Part shown: in pieces, positions 59,240 through 64,000 of the stretch
How positions within the stretch are numbered: the stretch's first letter is position 1
Layout: the number at the start of each line of letters is the position of its first letter
NCBI RefSeq assembly: GCF_965363235.1
Contig: NC_134842.1
Location: 38,654,458 to 38,718,457 of the forward strand
DNA length: 64,000 bases
From: Mytilus galloprovincialis
Lineage: Eukaryota; Mollusca; Bivalvia; Mytilida; Mytilidae
Reading direction: 5' to 3'
Notes under the pieces: model-generated
What the model was told of the DNA's origin: nothing
Database searches by the model: none
What the model saw: the letters and a program-made list of their open reading frames with translations, nothing else
Program-made: the position numbers and the translations under genes

Positions 59240-62200
59240 CAATTACTTAAAGTTCTGATACATGACTGACTCCCATTGACAGTCTATACCAATTTTAAAA
59301 GCTTCCACAATTTTTGATGAAATAACTTCAACTGGTAGGTTATTCCTTAATAAAACATTGTGAGAAATGTCTTAATCGAAAAGAAGTGTTACGTCTAGGT
59401 TTTGCTAATTTCCAATTATTCCCACGGGTATTTGTACTGATGACAGTAAAAAATCTTTCATAAGATATATCTTCGATTCCTTTTAATATTTTAAAAGCTT
59501 GTATCATATCACCTCTTCGCCTTCTTTTTTTTTTTTTTTTATAAAATAAATCTTTTATTGCACATTTCTCTGCTGATTACAACTTACTCGACTCACAGCA
59601 TTCAGTCTGGCCTTGCGGTCATAAAACTTTCGAGTCAGTTTTTTGTACTCATACTCCAAAATCAACCAATCAAAATGCTGGATTTCATCTTTCGAGCCTG
59701 ATTTTTGTGCTCCGAGCACCGAGCAAAGTTTTATGACTTCAACCCCAGGTATCCCTGTAAATTAGTTACTGTTTAACCAGGGAGATTATACAGTAAAAAT
59801 TATTTCTATTAAATGTGATTAGTTATACAATATTAATATATAAATACATTCATTTTGACAATTTGTTTTTTACAGTTTCGTCATATTACATAATTACAGA
59901 ATTTGTACTATTTATTGTCCGATATTGTTTATAAATTAATCGTTGGCCTCTTCTTCTTTCATACATTCCATGTGCGTTCGTACCAACGCAACGTATAGTC
60001 TTAAAAATGTATATTGATCTTTAAAGTTAAAAGTTTGGTTAATCAGCCCAAGTATACTATTGGCTTTAATAATTTTACTTGATATATGTTGTGAAAATTT
60101 AAGATCATTTTGACAAATAATTCCAAGATCCTTTTCTTGTTCATCTTTAGTGATAGCAATATTGTTCATGGTAGAAACATTTTCAGGATCATTTCTTCCA
60201 TAGTGGATTTGTTTACATTTGTTCACATTAAATGTCTAGATCATTTTGTAAAACATCAGATTTAGAAGTAGGTGCATAAATTTTGGTATCGTCTGCGAAA
60301 ATTTTTACTATAGACTCCACAACATCTGGTAAATCATTTATGAATATAATAAAAAATACAGGTCCTAGTACACTGCATTGAGGCACTCCACTAATTACAT
60401 TTTGCCAGTCAGATTTTTCTCTTTTCACCGCAAATTGTTGTTGACATTCTGTTAAAAAGTCAGTTATCCATTCTAATATAGATCCATGAATACTGTATGA
60501 ATACAGTTTCTTTAATAATCTTTTATGTGGCACTTTATCGAAAGCTTTGGCAAAATCGAGATATAATGTGTCCCAGGATATATTATTATCCATATATAAT
60601 GACCAGTCTTCCATAACATAAAGTAATTGTAATATACATGATCTATCAGAGCAAAAACCAAACTGTGAGTCTGATTACAAATTATTGGTTATTTAAAAGT
60701 GATCAATCATTTCCTTCCATATAACCTTTTCCAAAGTTTTGCAAACAATTGAAGTTAGACTGACCGGTCTGTAATTTCCCGCATCCAGTTTACTACCTTT
60801 ATTCCTTAAAAGTGGGGTAACTCTAACATCTTTCCATTCTCTAGGAATTTTTCCAGTGTCAATGGACTTTTGAAATGTCAAAGTCAAAGGTTTTGAAAAT
60901 GTAATTGCCATGTCTCTTTACTATTAACGGATGAATATTATCTGGACCCATAGACTTGCTTCCATTTAATAAAAGTAGATATTTTTCAACTGTGTCTTGA
61001 TTGATCACAAAGTGGTCTAAAGATCATGATTCAAAATTTCTCTCTTCAATATTAGGTATATCATTTGGATTTTCAGCAGTAAATACAGTGGTAAAAAAGT
61101 CATTTAACACAGTCGCTTTTTCCTTGTCAGTAGTAGTTAAGTTCCCATTTGGTTTCATGAGGTTTGATACTGCTGATTTTGATTTCACTTACTTTTGACA
61201 TGCAATTGTATGTCCAAAAATGTTTCGGCTCAGTTTTAACTTTCGATGCCACTAACTTCTCATATTCCTTTTTTGCTTTTCCAACGTTCTCATTTGTCCT
61301 GTTTCTATCATCTTTATAAAAATCAAAATCTACTGCTCGTCTAGTAGCCTGGTATCTTGACCAGGCCTTTTGTTTGCGTTTTATATTGCTCAGACAATCA
61401 AATGTTAGCCATAATGGTTTAGGTTGACAACCCGGTTTAAGATTAGTTTTTGGTACATATGTTTCTACACATTTTTTATATTTATCAGAAAATATTTTCC
61501 ACATCTCGCTTATGTCTTTATCTTCAAAAGAACTATCCCAATCAAAATTGCTAAAGACTTAAGTCTTCAGAAAATTTTTCAAAGTCACATTTGGAATATT
61601 TATATATTTCGATTTACCAGTTTCATATTCATTGAAAGAGTAAAAGTCAAATGTAATGGTAGCATGATCACTAAGTCCCAGTGGAGCATCAATATTAATA
61701 TTGTCAATATTGCTTTCATCTTTTGTAATAACTAAATCTAGAGTTCTACACATCTGATTTTCCCTAAATCTTGTAGGTTTATCTACATCATGTATACGTT
61801 GATATAGAAAATTGTCATGTAAAGCTTCAATAAAAGTATGTTCGTAATGGTCCTCAGAGTGAGGTGAAGTCCAAAAATTCCAATCAATATCATGCATATT
61901 AGTCTCCTGTTATTAAATTATTGTTATACAATCAAGCTGCTTCATTCAAAAGTCCAATAATATTTAAACACAAGTTTTGATCTGATGGGCTTCTGTATCT
62001 TGAGCCTATCAACACAGTCTTATTGTCTTTTACCCAATTACACCATGAAGCATCATCATAAAGCAAATTCATATATTCATTTGGTGAGACGCAAATGACT
62101 TTTTGCATAAATAATAACTCCCCTTCCTGTATTTTTACTCGGATAAGCTGTATAGCCTTCAATGTTAAATAATGGAGAAGTGCAATCTATATCAATATTT

Positions 62201-62335
62201 GTTTTAGGCAAAACTTCTGTTATAAGATAAAATCTGGTTTCACGATCTGTATTTGTGCTTCAAGTTCATCAATATTTTATTACGTAATTGATCAGCATTG
62301 GTGTACATACACTTAAGTTAACTTTGTTTACAATT
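59240..62335 (-). mobile_element. CR1-type LINE, broken
   Basis: Minus-strand fragments in order: endonuclease start (YTNADQLR, about 62310; 62250-61932), endonuclease end with LSDHATI (61897-61559), linker (61504-61127), RT with GNYRPVSLTSIVCKTLEKVI (60911-60693), RT core DFAKAFDKVPHKRLLKK and FADDTKIY (60614-60228), the following block (60226-59936), and a C-terminal domain (RGDMIQAFKILKGIEDI, TRGNNWKLAKPRRN; 59518-59240). Frameshifts and stops between pieces and an insertion at 59519-59935 make it inactive. Confidence 0.88.
59519..59935 (-). mobile_element. Retroposed insertion with an A-tail inside the LINE
   Basis: A run of 19 T (59526-59544) on the plus strand abuts the LINE C-terminal coding region, as a poly(A) tail of a minus-strand retroposon would. 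The body includes the block shared with 53650-53722. The LINE resumes at 59936. Boundaries approximate. Confidence 0.55.
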
Positions 62336-62365
62336 AAAGGGTTGTCTGTACTTTCGGAAGTACTA

Positions 62366-62662
62366 TATAATAAGGGTTATTGCATGAATATTGGGGATTA
62401 TTGTCCCGCGTAGAATTTTATATTGCACGAGCTTGCGAGTGCAATATATGTTCTACGAGGGACAATATTCCCAAATATTCATGCAATAACCCTTTTATTG
62501 TATAGCAATATAATATTTGAAAGTAAAAATTGTTTTAAACTAAAATTTGGTCGTTGGTGACGTCATGAATTTTGAAGATTTATTGCACTAGTGCAATATA
62601 AGAATTTATTGCACGCTAACTTTTGGTTACTTTCTGTGGGAAATATTATATTGCTATACAAT
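62366..62662. mobile_element. Double foldback MITE
   Basis: AAGGGTTATTGCATGAATAT (62381) faces its complement ending at 62495, closing on TATATTGCACGAGCTTGCGA. A second pair, ATTGTATAGCAATATAATAT (62498-62517) and its complement (62643-62662), encloses a GTGACGTCA (CRE-like) word. Just upstream of the LINE 5' end. Confidence 0.75.
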
Positions 62663-63591
62663 AATATCACTTATCACACTACCATAATCGTTTATATCAT
62701 CAGTTTCACTTGCATTGTCATTTTCTGCATTATCAAAATTATTATCAAAATTATTAAAAAATGCATTATCTTGCATACTATCGTTAGTACTTTTGGATGT
62801 ACTGTATATATGCAAAAGAGGTACTCCCTTCATCTAGTCCAATAATTTAAGACTTGGGAGTTTCATATCATTTACATTCATTTACCTTCAACTTGTTTTA
62901 TCAGATATTTTATTTTACTATCAAGGTTAAAACCCTTATTTCAACATTGATAGTAAAAAAAAAAATCCAATGGAGCAATTTTTGAAGGCCTTGCTCAAAT
63001 ACTTAAAAGATCTTTGAACAATCAGTTTCTTTGATGAATTAATGAGATGAAACATTGATCTCTAATAAAAAAAATATGAGCTAACCTGGGAAAAATCATT
63101 AAAGGCATTGATATTACATCTCAAAACTTGAGAATTTTCGTGGGATTGTAAGAAAAATTTACTTATTCAAGTGAAATTTTGTGAAAATTAAGGGGAGATT
63201 ATTCAAACCTCATAATAATCTTATGTGTATTTTTTTTTTACTTCTTCAAGTAAGTATAAATTTCATGAACAAGAAGTACCCCTGACTGACTGTGTTTTAC
63301 TACCTTATGTAGAAACACTTTGATGGAATATTTAGGCATTCATGGAAGCATGTCTGGAGCTGGCCCTCTCTTAGGATCTGCCCCCCTCTTAGGATCTGCC
63401 ATTGATAATCACTTCTCATTAATGTATTTGAATCTCAGGTAATACATTTATATAGACTTTTAACGGCCATCAAATCATAGACTCTCAGTATTCTTGTTAA
63501 TGGTGTTAAAATCCTTCAGGTATTAACTAATAACCACCATCCTCATGATCTCTTCTTAGTAATATTACACACATATATTTGAATCTTCCAG
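62663..63591. other. Upstream region of the MDH paralogue exon, no exon seen
   Basis: AT-rich DNA. I looked here for a first exon encoding a mitochondrial targeting peptide and found none. GGATCTGCC is duplicated near 63375-63402. Confidence 0.4.
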
Positions 63592-63913
63592 GTGAAAAAT
63601 AATCACCAACATCCCCATCGTCACCATCCTGTTCACCACCATCAACATCCTGTCCACCATTCACCACATAAAGTTGCAGTACTGGGAGCAGGAGGGGCTG
63701 TTGCTCAGCCATTGTCTCTACTACTGAAAAATTCCTCCAAAGTTGGCAGGCTATGTTTGTACGATGTTGTTCACTCACCAGGTGTCGCTGCAGACTTAAG
63801 TCACATAGATACAAGAACTGTTGTTACTGGTTACCTAGGCAATGTACAGCTGGAGCCCTGTCTATCAAAATCTGATGTTGTACTTATAACAGCTGGAATT
63901 CCTAGAAAACCAG
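63592..63913 (+). CDS. MDH paralogue exon with histidine-rich N-terminus, partial
   Basis: One exon of a second malate dehydrogenase-like gene. It is an open 322-bp exon with a TTCCAG acceptor and a CCAG|GTAAAT donor. The acceptor is phase 0 and the donor phase 1, the same as MDH2 exon 2, so the two genes share exon structure. The first 27 residues contain 12 His (HPHRHHPVHHHQHPVHHSPH), where MDH2 has only AWQSP. After that comes typical [43 protein letters not shown] and AGIPRKPG. The third Gly of the NAD loop is Ala (GAGGAVA versus GAGGGIG), but the cofactor Asp and PRKPG arginine are kept. An in-frame TGA just upstream means an earlier exon must supply the start; none is recognisable in the window. 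The remaining exons lie to the right. It may be a divergent isozyme or a decaying copy; the intact frame and splice sites favour a gene. Confidence 0.85.
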
Positions 63914-64000
63914 GTAAATTAAATGATCAATTGACAATCGGCAAACACACTACACATAAAACTTATACCACCACTGTTGAAATGTTACAGGCATTTTGTG

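Overview
This 64 kb window is nuclear DNA from a marine bivalve, most likely a mussel (Mytilus or a close relative). It is AT-rich, its genes are split into short exons with GT/AG introns, and it is crowded with dispersed repeats I associate with mussel genomes. No source metadata was available, so the species call rests on recalled repeat families and on the animal-type genes.

Region 1 (about 1-14300, minus strand) holds nine coding exons of an SLC23-family transporter (nucleobase/ascorbate type). It starts at 14291 and runs off the left edge. Its introns carry mussel repeats, a 122-126 bp tandem array and a 23-bp minisatellite. Region 2 (about 14300-22190) is intergenic. Its main feature is a 1.2 kb TA-flanked transposon packed with a GTAAACG..CGTTTAC palindrome. 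Region 3 (22192-39662, minus strand) is a complete nine-exon STYXL1 (MK-STYX) pseudophosphatase gene. Its large introns hold a Kolobok/piggyBac-like TTAA element, a three-level nest of DNA transposons, and a young non-coding LTR retroelement with near-identical LTRs.

Region 4 (40002-49459, plus strand) is a complete eight-exon mitochondrial malate dehydrogenase gene (MDH2). It is arranged head to head with STYXL1, with 339 bp between the start codons. MDH2 introns contain two hAT-like elements with clean target duplications, a Harbinger-like MITE and a 36-bp perfect palindrome. Region 5 (49460-63590) is mostly repeats: a regulatory-looking mussel repeat, a TTAA MITE, minisatellites, a broken Penelope-like element with a 114-bp foldback inserted in it, and a broken CR1-type LINE. 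It also has three minus-strand exon-like segments of an unidentified gene. Region 6 (63592-63913, plus strand) is one exon of a second MDH gene. This exon has the same intron phases as MDH2 exon 2, but begins with a histidine-rich segment (12 His in 27 residues) and has changed the third glycine of the NAD-binding loop. I consider it the most interesting item in the window.

MDH2 works in the mitochondrial TCA cycle and malate-aspartate shuttle. STYXL1 orthologues are catalytically dead signalling/scaffold proteins (mammalian MK-STYX binds G3BP1 and PTPMT1). SLC23 proteins carry substrates across the plasma membrane. Nothing in the sequence links the three functionally beyond the shared STYXL1/MDH2 promoter interval. 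No CRISPR, operon or prokaryotic feature is present.
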